Below, piece by piece: positions 14,581 through 24,176 of a stretch of DNA of 64,000 nucleotides. Source of the stretch: CAYPUG01 sp964413905. Lineage in GTDB: Bacteria; Chloroflexota; Anaerolineae; JAADDB01. The stretch covers positions 12,022-76,021 of the forward strand of contig CAYPUG010000001.1 in the NCBI GenBank assembly GCA_964413905.1. Direction: 5' to 3'. Position numbers and translations under genes: made by a program. Each line of letters begins with the position of its first letter. The first letter of the stretch is position 1. The notes beneath the pieces were generated by a model, which made no database searches, was not told the origin of the DNA, and was given only the letters and a program-made list of their open reading frames with translations.

Positions 14581-16956
14581 ATGTGGAAGAAGAGCGTATG
14601 TCTTATCATTCTCTTGTGGGTTTTGACCGCGTGCCACTCAACGGGCACACAGCCTTTAGCATCCCCCACATCTTTAACATCCCCTCTCCCCTCGCGACCG
14701 GCCCCCATTTCCCCATCCCCGCGCCTCTCCTACACCGAACCGCCCGGCACGGCCGTGGCTCACCTTCCTTTGATGAGCCACCACAGCGCGGCCACGGCCA
14801 CCCTGGAGTCCTCCCCTACGCTTCCCACGCCCACGAAACATGCCCCCTCGCCAGCTCCCACCCATACCCCAACACCGCTCTTCTCGCGACGAACCCATAT
14901 TCCTCTGGTATTCGGGAATCCTCCCCATCACGAAGAGGAGCCCCTAGTAGTGACAGGTCATCCCTTCGCGCTCATTGTGGACGCGTCGGCCTTCACTGCC
15001 CATCCCTGGGACGATCACGGGATATCCCGCTGGACAGCACAACAATCGGTCATTCCGCGCGTGCTCCGGGACAGCCTGGCCCATGCCCGAATTGCCGTAC
15101 AGCGATTGGGGGGAGAGGCCACAACCTGTGAAGGGAACACCCAAACACTCATTACCATGCACCCCCTGCCCACCATCGACTGGACACAGATATGGGGGGG
15201 GCTCCAACCCACCGGAACCGTCCCTTTGGCCGAAGCCCTCTTGCAGGCCGCAAACGCCTTTCCGGCAGGAGTCCAACGGCCTATCTTGCTCATTTCTGCT
15301 GGAGAGGAGATATGTGGAGAAGATCCCTGCAATGCGGCTCGCGTGTTGGAACGCTCCGACGCAGATGTCACCGTGCACGTTGTGGACATCGGTGACGAGA
15401 ACGAAGGACAATCCGTTTTACGTTGTATTGCCGAGGTCACAGGCGGCACATACGCGCACGCAACCGGCCCCGATGACTTGGCGAGCGCTTTGCGTACGGC
15501 CATCCACCACGCGTTGGGGGGCCAACTCCGTGTGGAGGTGGTGGGTGTGAACGGACGTCCCCTCTTTCCTGTCGTCGTGGTGGGGCGAGGCGACGAAATC
15601 ATCCGCACTTTTGACGCGTGGACCGATGCGGACCTGGCAGAAGGGACGTATACGGTGACGGTGGGCACTCCGTTACCCGGCATCTTCGAAAACGTGGTCA
15701 TTCACCCAGGACGGCGGACCAAATTGCACATTCCGCTGGGGGAACTCCACGTGCGCCTGGTAGACACGCAACAGCGCCCCATTGCTGCCGAAATCAGCCT
15801 CTCGACGCCCCCCTTGGGGACGTTCTTTGGCAGTGAAGGGGAAAACATTATTGTGCCCCTGCCCACAGGATATTACACAGTCAGCGCATCCTTGGAAACG
15901 TCGCCGCCCCTAGCCTTCGCGCGCCATGTGCCCGTAGTGGTGGGTTCGGTGACCGAACGCACGGTACGGGTGCCGGTAGCGCGACTTCGGGTGGAACTCA
16001 TCCACCGTGGCCAACCCGGCAGCGGGTTCATCACTCTATCCCGATGGGAAAACCCGGATGTCCAGATCGCGGGGGGATGGACAAACGGGGAGATGACGTT
16101 CCTGGTCCCCCAGGGATGGTATCAACTGGACATCGGTCAATACGCGGAGCCAACCGACGCCCACGTTCTGATCCAACAACGCGTGGATGATCCCGTACAC
16201 ACGCCGGACATTCACTACATTCACCACGTAGACACGGGAACCCTCCGAGTCCTGGACACCGCGTCCGACGGCGCATCGGTTTCCGGGTGGGTGCGGGTAT
16301 ATCCCGCGCGCCGGACTTCCCCCATCCTAGCCGAAGGCCCCATCCTCACCTCCTTCACCCTGCCTACCGGCATGTACGACGTTCAAGTTGTTGAGGAAAA
16401 CGGGCGTTCTCTTTGGGCATGGGATATCGTGCTCCAACCCCAACAGCAGGTGGATCTGACCGTGCTACGGCCCCAAGCACGGGTGTGGATTCAAGCCACT
16501 ACCCCGTGGGGAGAACCGCGGGTCGCCCACACGGTCCTTTACCGGGAACCCGACCACACCCCCACGCTGGACGTGCACATCCCATGGCGGGCCGTCCTTC
16601 CCCCCGGCACGTACCAAGCGCAACTGGACGAATACAGTGCGGTCCCTCATACTACACTCTCCGAACCGTTCACCGTCCAAGACGGAGACACATACACACT
16701 GACGGGATCCCTCCCGCTGGCGTCACTCACCTTGGTCCCCACCGACGTGGACGAGGTAGAAGTCACCATCTACGCCCAAGCCGATCCAACCACTCCCCTG
16801 GGAGGAGTACGCTCTGGGCTTCCCCACCTGCTTCTACCTGAGGGACATTATGCCTTCCACCTAAAAGATGTGGATAATCCGGAACGCTACGTGTGGGTGA
16901 GGGATGTTCGTCTGGCCGTAGGTGAACACCGGGAGGTTATCGTTCACTTCCCCTGA
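14581..16956 (+). CDS. Lipoprotein with vWA-like domain and carboxypeptidase-regulatory-like repeats
   Basis: This 791-residue protein starts with a lipoprotein signal (lipobox LTAC, Cys about residue 18) followed by a Thr/Pro/Ser-rich linker to about residue 120. A von Willebrand A-like domain follows: PFALIVDASAF, GLQPTGTVPLAEALLQAA, RPILLISAGEEICGEDPCNA and VHVVDIGDENEGQSVLRCIAE. The metal site appears altered, because the first motif reads DASAF instead of DxSxS, while a Thr (GTVPL) and Asp-containing loop remain. From about residue 315 to the end there are repeated beta-sandwich modules with G-x-Y-x-V/A-x-L motifs (e.g. LPTGYYTVSASLE, LPTGMYDVQVVEE, LPPGTYQAQLDE), like carboxypeptidase-regulatory domains. 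It would be anchored outside the cell. Its binding partner is unknown. Confidence 0.78.
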   Translation: MWKKSVCLIILLWVLTACHSTGTQPLASPTSLTSPLPSRPAPISPSPRLSYTEPPGTAVAHLPLMSHHSAATATLESSPTLPTPTKHAPSPAPTHTPTPLFSRRTHIPLVFGNPPHHEEEPLVVTGHPFALIVDASAFTAHPWDDHGISRWTAQQSVIPRVLRDSLAHARIAVQRLGGEATTCEGNTQTLITMHPLPTIDWTQIWGGLQPTGTVPLAEALLQAANAFPAGVQRPILLISAGEEICGEDPCNAARVLERSDADVTVHVVDIGDENEGQSVLRCIAEVTGGTYAHATGPDDLASALRTAIHHALGGQLRVEVVGVNGRPLFPVVVVGRGDEIIRTFDAWTDADLAEGTYTVTVGTPLPGIFENVVIHPGRRTKLHIPLGELHVRLVDTQQRPIAAEISLSTPPLGTFFGSEGENIIVPLPTGYYTVSASLETSPPLAFARHVPVVVGSVTERTVRVPVARLRVELIHRGQPGSGFITLSRWENPDVQIAGGWTNGEMTFLVPQGWYQLDIGQYAEPTDAHVLIQQRVDDPVHTPDIHYIHHVDTGTLRVLDTASDGASVSGWVRVYPARRTSPILAEGPILTSFTLPTGMYDVQVVEENGRSLWAWDIVLQPQQQVDLTVLRPQARVWIQATTPWGEPRVAHTVLYREPDHTPTLDVHIPWRAVLPPGTYQAQLDEYSAVPHTTLSEPFTVQDGDTYTLTGSLPLASLTLVPTDVDEVEVTIYAQADPTTPLGGVRSGLPHLLLPEGHYAFHLKDVDNPERYVWVRDVRLAVGEHREVIVHFP

Positions 16957-16971
16957 AGTGCGTTTAGATGG

Positions 16972-16984
16972 GTCCGTCAATCAG
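16972..16984 (-). repeat. Short copy of the CTGATTGACGGAC motif
   Basis: Read on the minus strand, these 13 bases are exactly CTGATTGACGGAC. They lie in the 61-base gap between the vWA-like lipoprotein gene and the PII/CBS gene. The longer 40-base similarity of copies 1 and 2 does not continue here. Confidence 0.4.
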
Positions 16985-17017
16985 CACTTCGTTTCGAATG
17001 GAGACGGAGGTGGATCT

Positions 17018-17908
17018 ATGACACACTTACTGGTGGTTATTCTAAATGATTTGCATGTCCTGCCCGATTTGCTGGACGCGTGGAAGCGCATTGGGGTTCC
17101 TGGTGTGACCCTGTGGAACAGCGTGGGAGGGTATCAAGCAGAAAATTGGCTACAAAAGATGGGGTTAGGAGGCCTAGGCCGTCTCCTAGGAGGCGAAAGC
17201 CAACAACGAACTCTCATTAGCCTTATCGATGACGACGACTTGTTAGAGCAGGCGATCGCCGAGGCCGACGAGATCGTCCAAGGCTTTGACCGTCCCCACA
17301 ACGGTATTCTCTTTGTGCTCCCGGTGACCCGGGCTGTGGGATTACGCAAGTGGACGGTGGAGGCCGAAGAGCAAGCGCGCCGAGAGGAGGAGGCCCGTAC
17401 CGGTCTGCTTAAACGAGACCGGATGGCATATCAGGACCTGGTCGTGGCGGACATTATGGACGTGCTACGCTTGGATCCCGCGATTGTGTCCGCCGACGCC
17501 GCGGTAACCGACATCATCAAAACCATGCTCGCGCACCCGAACGTGCAAGTGGCTTGTGTGGTCAATGAAGAGCAGCGGCTTGTGGGCGTGATTGATGTCC
17601 CCAGTCTCGCGGACGCCTTCCTCCTCACCGTGTTCCCCGAGGAGTTTATGAGCGCGGTTCAAGATGTGGCCGAAGCAGAGGAATTCGCGCGGCGGACACA
17701 CATGCACCAAGCTTCGGATATCATGCGCGAGCCGGTGTACGCTCACCTCAACGATTCGGTGCGCTCCGCCTTCCATACAATGCACCAAGCCAAATTGCCC
17801 GGCATTCCTGTGGTGGATGAGCAGTATCACGTGATCGGCTACATTAACTTGCTGGAACTTATGGGCCTCTGCCTGGAATCCTCCATCCACCGAGGAGGGC
17901 CACAATGA
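17018..17908 (+). CDS. PII-like domain fused to tandem CBS domains
   Basis: The first 105 residues of this 296-residue protein resemble a PII-type signalling fold. The start THLLVVILNDLHVLPDLLDAW is followed by GVPGVTLWNSVGGYQAENW, which corresponds to the PII GV-x-G-x-T-V and T-loop region, and GILFVLPVTRAVGL closes the fold. Residues 145-290 are two CBS modules: VADIMDVLRLDPAIVSADAA ... GVIDVPSLADAFL and ASDIMREPVYAHLNDSVRSA ... HVIGYINLLELM. Both domain types bind adenine nucleotides. ATG 17018 follows GGAGGTG, so the longer open frame is not used. The stop overlaps the transporter start by 4 bases (ATGA). A role as nucleotide-dependent regulator of that transporter is inference. Confidence 0.75.
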   Translation: MTHLLVVILNDLHVLPDLLDAWKRIGVPGVTLWNSVGGYQAENWLQKMGLGGLGRLLGGESQQRTLISLIDDDDLLEQAIAEADEIVQGFDRPHNGILFVLPVTRAVGLRKWTVEAEEQARREEEARTGLLKRDRMAYQDLVVADIMDVLRLDPAIVSADAAVTDIIKTMLAHPNVQVACVVNEEQRLVGVIDVPSLADAFLLTVFPEEFMSAVQDVAEAEEFARRTHMHQASDIMREPVYAHLNDSVRSAFHTMHQAKLPGIPVVDEQYHVIGYINLLELMGLCLESSIHRGGPQ

Positions 17909-19170
17909 ACGACGCGTGGATTGCCGCGGGTATCTTTCTCCTGACGTACGCGATGATCGTGAGCGAACGCGTGCCGCGCACCACCGCCGCCTTGGCCGGT
18001 GGCATGTTGATGATCCTCCTGGGCATTCTCCCCCAGGAAGAAGCGTTTCACGCGGTGGATCTGAACGTACTTTTCCTCCTAACGGGCATGATGGTCATTG
18101 CCCACCTGATGGGCGAAACCGGCTTTTTTCAGTGGTTGGCTGTCCACACGGTCCGCCTGAGCCAAGGCCGCCCCGTCCAGGTCATGGTGTTCATTGCGCT
18201 CATTACAGCCTTTGCGTCCGCATTCCTGGACAACGTAACGGTGGTGGTCCTCATTGCACCGGTAACATTGTACGTCGCCAGCACCTTAGGAGTCAGCCCT
18301 GTTCCTTTCCTCATCACGGAGGTGATGGCCTCCAACATCGGTGGGGCAACGACGCTCATCGGAGACCCACCGAATATTCTTATTGCCAGCCGAGCGAACA
18401 TTGACTTTCTCCAGTTCCTCCTGAACATGGCACCGCCGGCTCTCCTCTCCCTGCTCGCTTATGTGGGCATCATGGTCGTCCAATTCCGGCACGCGCTTAC
18501 CGTACCCGCGGAACGTCGACAGATGCTCATGCGCCTTAAGACAGAGGGACTCATCACGAACAGAGCTCTGTTGGTGCAAACTCTCACCGTGCTGGCTGTG
18601 GTCATTGTGGGATTTCTCCTTCACGGCGTGCTCCACCTGGAGCCGGCCACCATTGCCCTTAGCGGCGCGACCTTGCTCCTGCTGTGGACAAAACGGGATC
18701 CGCACGCCATCTTTCAACATGTGGAATGGGCTACGTTGATGTTCTTTGTAGGACTCTTCATCGCAGTGGAGGGGTTGGTCGCCACGGGGGTGATTGAACG
18801 TGTTGCCCACGCGCTGGCGCGCTTAACCTCCAGGAATGTACGTATCACCACGTTCTTCATTCTGTGGTTCTCCGCGCTGGCCTCGGGAATCGTGGATAAT
18901 ATCCCCTATACCGCAACCATGCTCCCCATCGTGGAAACACTGGGCCGGGTCATGCCTATCCGACCGTTGTGGTGGGCCCTCGCTCTGGGCGCGGATTTGG
19001 GGGGAAACTTGACCCTGGTGGGCGCTTCGGCCAATGTGGTAGTCGCCAGCATTGCTGAACGCAGTGGACACAAGTTAACGTTCGGCGAGTTTTTCCGCTA
19101 CGGTCTGACAACCGTTACGGTCTCTTTGATTATCTCGTCCATCTGGCTGTGGGTCATGTACCTCTCCTGA
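17905..19170 (+). CDS. ArsB/NhaD-type ion transporter (SLC13/P-protein family)
   Basis: This 421-residue protein has about eleven membrane helices. The two inverted repeats of the ion-transporter superfamily are visible through FASAFLDNVTVVVLIAPVTL with MASNIGGATTLIGDPPNILI in the first half, and ALASGIVDNIPYTATMLPIV with GADLGGNLTLVGASANVVVA in the second. These N-rich hairpins form the substrate site in ArsB, NhaD and the OCA2 P protein. It could exchange sodium, protons or an anion; the substrate cannot be assigned. It is translationally coupled to the PII/CBS protein, which probably senses energy state for it. Confidence 0.88.
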   Translation: MNDAWIAAGIFLLTYAMIVSERVPRTTAALAGGMLMILLGILPQEEAFHAVDLNVLFLLTGMMVIAHLMGETGFFQWLAVHTVRLSQGRPVQVMVFIALITAFASAFLDNVTVVVLIAPVTLYVASTLGVSPVPFLITEVMASNIGGATTLIGDPPNILIASRANIDFLQFLLNMAPPALLSLLAYVGIMVVQFRHALTVPAERRQMLMRLKTEGLITNRALLVQTLTVLAVVIVGFLLHGVLHLEPATIALSGATLLLLWTKRDPHAIFQHVEWATLMFFVGLFIAVEGLVATGVIERVAHALARLTSRNVRITTFFILWFSALASGIVDNIPYTATMLPIVETLGRVMPIRPLWWALALGADLGGNLTLVGASANVVVASIAERSGHKLTFGEFFRYGLTTVTVSLIISSIWLWVMYLS

Positions 19171-19203
19171 TAGAACGATAAAACTCTGTGTACATACCGT
19201 GGC

Positions 19204-19836
19204 TTAAAGAGAAAGAAACGGATTCAAGCGACGTTCGGTACCCACGGTGGTAAACTCGCCGTGACCGGGCAGGAGTTGATAATCATCGGGCAGCGCGAGG
19301 ATAACGCGACGGATGCTCTCCATAAGGGTCGAGAAATCACCTCCGGGAATATCCGTCCGGCCAATGCTGCCCGCGAAAATAACATCGCCCACAAAGGCCC
19401 GACGGTGGATGTGGTCTATGAGCGTGACCGATCCCGGGGAATGACCCGGCGTGTGTGCGATCTCCAACGCGACCCCACACACGGGAAAAGGCATCCCCGG
19501 CTCCAGGTGAGCGTCCACCTTGGGCATGGGGCCGGGATCAAACCCCAACCATGAACGGGTAATCTCCCGCTGAACGGCCAATACCGGCTCATCGTCCGGA
19601 TGCAGGTAAAAGGGAACGGGCCGCTCTTGCCGTAACGCGTCCACCGCTAACACATGGTCAAAATGGGCATGAGTGGCAATAATCGCTTGCAACCGCCACC
19701 CGTGCCGCCGTAAAACCGCTTGAATGGCCGTTGGATGGCCACCGGGATCAATGACCACGGCCTCGTTCGTGTCCTCACAGCCGAGAACAAAACAATTAAC
19801 TTGCAAGGGACCCACCACCACGTGTTCCAAAACCAT
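19204..19836 (-). CDS. Metallo-beta-lactamase-fold hydrolase (glyoxalase II-like)
   Basis: This 210-residue protein has the full set of metal ligands: THAHFDH (His/His/Asp/His), HTPGHSPGS (His), FVGDVIFAGSIGRTDI (Asp) and LPGHGEFTT (His). The order and the PGGDFSTLMESIRRVI segment match the small YcbL-type glyoxalase II-like thioesterases rather than lactamases. GGGGGG lies a few bases upstream of ATG 19836. It follows mfd by 10 bases on the same strand and is probably co-transcribed. The physiological thioester is unknown. Confidence 0.88.
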   Translation of the reverse strand: MVLEHVVVGPLQVNCFVLGCEDTNEAVVIDPGGHPTAIQAVLRRHGWRLQAIIATHAHFDHVLAVDALRQERPVPFYLHPDDEPVLAVQREITRSWLGFDPGPMPKVDAHLEPGMPFPVCGVALEIAHTPGHSPGSVTLIDHIHRRAFVGDVIFAGSIGRTDIPGGDFSTLMESIRRVILALPDDYQLLPGHGEFTTVGTERRLNPFLSL

Positions 19837-19846
19837 TCATCCCCCC

Positions 19847-22800
19847 TTACCAACGACGTAATCCTTCCAGGACACGCTCCAACCGGGAGCGCCAGTGAGC
19901 ATCGATGGGGATGTACACCCGCCGTCGCCCGACCCGACAACCTTCCGGCAGGCGGCGTTCCAGGGTCCGCCAGTCCGGCCGGTCCAGGTCCGAACGGTGT
20001 AACGCCAGACGATCCCCTTCTCGGCCGATGCGGTCCACCCGCGCCTCCCGAGCCAGGATTTTGATGCGTACGACGAATAACAAGTCCTCCGCTTCCTCGG
20101 GCATGGGCCCAAATCGGTCCACAAGTTCCTGCTCCATCGCTGTCAGAGCGTCTAAGTCCGTAATGGCCGCGACGCGCCGATAGAGCTGCAAGCGTAATTC
20201 CTCATCGGGCACATAGGCCGTGGGGAACCCTGCGCGCACGGGAAGATCCAGGTGCACGGCCGCAGGCAGCGGGTCCGGTGTCTCCCCGGTCGCGGGAAGG
20301 TCGAATTCCCCGCGCTCGCGCAATTCCTGAACGGCCTTAGCCAACAACCGCGCGTACAGGTCAAAGCCCACCGCGGCGATGTGACCGTGTTGCCGAGCGC
20401 CCAGGAGTTCGCCCGCACCCCGCAATTCCAAATCTTGCATCGCGATACGGAACCCTGCGCCTAAATCAGAGGCTTCATAAATGGCCTGTAACCGACGTCG
20501 CGCTTCCGGGCTAAGCCGTTTCCCCTTGTCATACAAGAGATACGCGTACGCGCGTACCGCGCCACGCCCTACCCGTCCCCGCAACTGGTACAACTGAGCC
20601 AAACCGAATTGATCCGCCCGGTTGATGATAATAGTGTTCGCGGTAGGGATGTCCAACCCGCTCTCAATGATGGTCGTGCTTACAAGAACGTCGATCTCCC
20701 CCCGGGCAAAGGCCAACATAGTTCGTTCCAACTCCCGTTCCGACATCTGCCCATGTGCCACGGCTACTCGCGCTTCGGGGACAATACGACGTATCTGGTT
20801 GGCGACGATCGCGATGCCTTGCACCCGATTGTGAACGAAGTACACCTGCCCACCTCGATCCAACTCCCGTAAAATAGCCTGGCGAATCAGATGCTCGTCA
20901 TATTCTGCCACCGTGGTTTTCACGGGCAAACGTTCCTCCGGCGGAGTGGTCATCGTGCTCATGTCACGGATGCCCGTTAAACTCATATGGAGCGTGCGGG
21001 GAATAGGGGTCGCAGTCAACGTGAGCACATCCACGCTGGTTCGCAGCCGCTTCAACTTCTCTTTGTGCACTACACCGAACCGCTGCTCTTCATCGATGAT
21101 GAGAAGTCCCAAGTCCTTGAATTCCACATCGTTGGAGAGCAAGCGGTGGGTGCCGATGACAATATCCACACTGCCCGCCTTCAATCCCTCGATGACTTTC
21201 TGCTGCTGGGAACGGGTAAGGAAGCGCGAGAGCATGGCAACGTTCACAGGGAAAGGTGCCATGCGCTCCCGAAAGGTGTTATAGTGTTGCTGGGCGAGTA
21301 CGGTCGTGGGCACCAGCACGGCCACTTGTTTCCCATCCATCACGGCTTTGAACGCGGCCCGGACGGCCAATTCCGTTTTCCCGAACCCCACATCCCCCAC
21401 CACCAAACGATCCATGGGCCGAGGTTGTTCCATGTCTCGCTTGATCTCTTCTGCGGCTCGAAGTTGATCTTCGGTCTCTTCGTACGGAAAGGCCGCCTCC
21501 AGTTCCTGCTGCCAGGGGGAATCCGGGCTGAACGCGTGGCCACGAATGGCGGCCCGCCGCGCGTACAACTCCAACAATTCCTTAGCCATCTCTGCCACAG
21601 CCCGACGCGCCCGACGCTTGACCATATCCCAATCCGCGGTGCCCAAACGGTTGAGCACAGGAGGCGTCCCGTGGGGGCCCACATAACGGGCCAAGCGTTC
21701 GGCCTGGTATACCGGGACGAACAACTTGTCCCCATGCGCGTACTCAATTTCTAGGTACTCCCGTTCCTCACCGTCAAAATTCCGCCGTACCAATCCTCGA
21801 TAGATTCCGATGCCGTAATCCACATGAACCACGTAATCACCGACTTTGACATCGGAGAAGAACGTCTCCGGCGCGGCAGGACGAACACGGGTCACGCGCC
21901 GGGGCACCCGTCGAAAACCGAACAATTCCTTGTCGGTGAAGAGGTGAAGGCGTCCTCCTGACTCGGGGTGGGGGGTCAACACAAACCCACCGGCCAATAC
22001 CCCCCGCACCACCGCCATTCCCCCTTCACCGGGGAGATTCTCCAACGCAGCAAGCGGGGCAATGGTCCTCCCCGCGTCCGTGAGCATGTCGGCCAAACGG
22101 TCTGCCTGGCGGGACACGACCACCACCCGCTCCCGACGGCCGGACAATTCCAGCAAAGAGCGCACAATATGTCGTACTTTACCGCCGAAATAGGGCGCCG
22201 CGTGAAACACATCGCCCAACAGCGCCTCGGGCAAGGGATGCCCATCCAAGTCACTTTGCCCCAACACCCACACAGGCACACGATCAAAGCGAATTCGTAT
22301 CTCTTCCCAAGTCCAGTAAGGGCGCACCACGTTGGCCGGGAGTTCGCGGGTAACGAGCAAGTCGTTTCGGACGTGTTCGGCCTGCTCCTGCAAGTCCCGC
22401 CACACACTCTGCAATTCTTCGCCGTCCTCAACGAGAACCACGCTCTCCCGGGGCAGGTGATCGAGCAGCGTTGCGGGTTGGGAGTAAAAATAAGGAAGGT
22501 AAAACTCCAACAGCGGGAAACGACCGCCCTCGTTCAAAAGAGCGATCTCCTCTCGAATTTGCTCCGCTAAGGCCGTGTGACACGTGCTCAGGTCCAAGTC
22601 ATGCAACCGTTGGGCTGCCCGTTGCGCGTGCCGGACAAGGGCCTCCGAGGCCGGGGTTAGGAGGATGCGAGAGGGACGGGGAACATCGGACAGGGTGCGC
22701 TGAGTTTCCACGTCGAAGTACCGCATGGAATCAATCTCATCCCCGAAGAACTCTAACCGGACGGGCCACCGAGCATGCGGTGGGAACACATCTAAAATCC

Positions 22801-23410
22801 CGCCACGGCGTGAAAACATTCCCGGGCTATCTACCACAGAGGCTTCTGTGTACCCTAACGAAAGGAGCAGGGCGATGAGGTCGTGCATAGAGATGGCGTC
22901 TCCCACGCGTAGGGGGCGTACAGATAAACGCATTTCCCGCGGGGGCAAGGTCTTCCACATAAGCGCTCGAGCCGAGGCGACCACCACCGGGGCCTCGCTG
23001 AAGCCAGAACGCCGGGACAACGCGGCCAACGCGGCCAGGCGATCACGACGAGTGTCGGCGCTCCACACGAGACGCTCGTAAGGTAAAGCCTCGGGATCGG
23101 CGAAGAGAAACACCCGGGACGCATCCCCTAGCCAGATCCGAACGGCATCCGCAATTTCTCGCGCGCGGGAAGAGGTGGCGGTGACATAAAGAAGAGGGCG
23201 GTGAAGGTGGGACGCAAGGGCAGCAGCAACGTAGGGACGGGCTGTGCGGGGAACGCCCAAGCGCCTAGGGCGCCCCGGCTCAGGCGGAGCGTTTAAGACG
23301 CGACGATAGGATGGTGCCTCGGACACCAGATCCAGGGCACCACGCAGGTGAAAGACATGCTTTTCGCCTTGGCTCTCCACAACCGACACGGACAATGATC
23401 CACGGCCCAT
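19847..23410 (-). CDS. mfd: Transcription-repair coupling factor Mfd
   Basis: Mfd removes stalled RNA polymerase from damaged DNA and recruits UvrA. This 1187-residue protein has all expected parts: a UvrB-like N-terminal module (YRRVLNAPPEP to about residue 340), the RNA-polymerase interacting domain (VKVGDYVVHVDYGIGIYRGL), a SF2 helicase core with Walker A GDVGFGKTELAVRAAF, the DEEQ box IDEEQRFGV, TATPIPRTL, and VSTTIIESGLDIP. The TRG motif region GRVGRGAVRAYAYLL and the C-terminal TRCF domain follow. ATG 23410 is preferred; a TTG lies six codons upstream and neither has a strong ribosome site. Length and domain order are normal. Confidence 0.96.
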   Translation of the reverse strand: MGRGSLSVSVVESQGEKHVFHLRGALDLVSEAPSYRRVLNAPPEPGRPRRLGVPRTARPYVAAALASHLHRPLLYVTATSSRAREIADAVRIWLGDASRVFLFADPEALPYERLVWSADTRRDRLAALAALSRRSGFSEAPVVVASARALMWKTLPPREMRLSVRPLRVGDAISMHDLIALLLSLGYTEASVVDSPGMFSRRGGILDVFPPHARWPVRLEFFGDEIDSMRYFDVETQRTLSDVPRPSRILLTPASEALVRHAQRAAQRLHDLDLSTCHTALAEQIREEIALLNEGGRFPLLEFYLPYFYSQPATLLDHLPRESVVLVEDGEELQSVWRDLQEQAEHVRNDLLVTRELPANVVRPYWTWEEIRIRFDRVPVWVLGQSDLDGHPLPEALLGDVFHAAPYFGGKVRHIVRSLLELSGRRERVVVVSRQADRLADMLTDAGRTIAPLAALENLPGEGGMAVVRGVLAGGFVLTPHPESGGRLHLFTDKELFGFRRVPRRVTRVRPAAPETFFSDVKVGDYVVHVDYGIGIYRGLVRRNFDGEEREYLEIEYAHGDKLFVPVYQAERLARYVGPHGTPPVLNRLGTADWDMVKRRARRAVAEMAKELLELYARRAAIRGHAFSPDSPWQQELEAAFPYEETEDQLRAAEEIKRDMEQPRPMDRLVVGDVGFGKTELAVRAAFKAVMDGKQVAVLVPTTVLAQQHYNTFRERMAPFPVNVAMLSRFLTRSQQQKVIEGLKAGSVDIVIGTHRLLSNDVEFKDLGLLIIDEEQRFGVVHKEKLKRLRTSVDVLTLTATPIPRTLHMSLTGIRDMSTMTTPPEERLPVKTTVAEYDEHLIRQAILRELDRGGQVYFVHNRVQGIAIVANQIRRIVPEARVAVAHGQMSERELERTMLAFARGEIDVLVSTTIIESGLDIPTANTIIINRADQFGLAQLYQLRGRVGRGAVRAYAYLLYDKGKRLSPEARRRLQAIYEASDLGAGFRIAMQDLELRGAGELLGARQHGHIAAVGFDLYARLLAKAVQELRERGEFDLPATGETPDPLPAAVHLDLPVRAGFPTAYVPDEELRLQLYRRVAAITDLDALTAMEQELVDRFGPMPEEAEDLLFVVRIKILAREARVDRIGREGDRLALHRSDLDRPDWRTLERRLPEGCRVGRRRVYIPIDAHWRSRLERVLEGLRRW

Positions 23411-23559
23411 GTTGTATCCATTACACAACCCACGGCTGCGTGACCGACATTTCGCGTGTCACGGCGGCGACCTGGCGCCGCTTTGATATCTTTGGAGTGC
23501 AGCAACCTGTACGAAACCGCCCGGCCGAGTTGTCACCCCGTGGACGGCTTTTCAATGTA

Positions 23560-24174
23560 TCATCCCTTTTTCGCCGTTTTCTCCGTCCCCGGACGTTCCC
23601 CACCATGTCGCGCACGGGTGTTCACAAAACGCATGGCCGGTTCAATGCCCTGAGTGACCCATATTTCGATCGCGTCCGCGGCCTCCTCACGCACCACCCG
23701 CATCGCCTCCTCTTCCTCATCGGTGAACGGGTGCAAGACGAAGTCCGCGGGATCCATACGACCCGGCGGTCGCCCGATGCCCACGCGCAAACGCGGGAAA
23801 TCGGACGTTCCCAAGTGCTGGATGATGGAACGCATCCCTTTGTGCCCGCCATCCCCGCCCTTGGGACGCATCCGCAATACACCAAACGCCAGATCAAGGT
23901 CGTCATACACTACCAAGATATCTGTCAAAGGTACCTTGTAGAACCGCACAATGGGAGCTACGGATTTTCCGCTCAAGTTCATGTACGTTTGCGGTTTGAC
24001 CAACAACACCTCCCCTTCACCCATGCGCACTTTCACGGCCAACGCGTCGAACTTGTGCGGTGCGAACATGACCCCATGCCGCCGGGCGAGAATGTCCAAG
24101 ATTTGAAAACCGACATTGTGTCGCGTGCGCTCATACGCCCGTCCGGGATTGCCCAAACCGAACACGATCTTCAT
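23560..24174 (-). CDS. pth: Peptidyl-tRNA hydrolase
   Basis: This 204-residue enzyme releases peptides from prematurely dropped peptidyl-tRNA. The start MKIVFGLGNPGRAYERTRHN holds the active-site His (RHNVGF). The catalytic Asp region is VVYDDLDLAFG and the conserved GGDGGHKGMRSIIQHLG and RLRVGIGRPPG follow. The open frame extends far upstream, but that part is an alternate frame of the preceding gene; ATG 24174 is the family start, 2 bases after its stop. The C-terminal tail (GGERPGTEKTAKKG) is basic. mfd begins 150 bases downstream on the same strand. Confidence 0.96.
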   Translation of the reverse strand: MKIVFGLGNPGRAYERTRHNVGFQILDILARRHGVMFAPHKFDALAVKVRMGEGEVLLVKPQTYMNLSGKSVAPIVRFYKVPLTDILVVYDDLDLAFGVLRMRPKGGDGGHKGMRSIIQHLGTSDFPRLRVGIGRPPGRMDPADFVLHPFTDEEEEAMRVVREEAADAIEIWVTQGIEPAMRFVNTRARHGGERPGTEKTAKKG

Positions 24175-24176
24175 GG

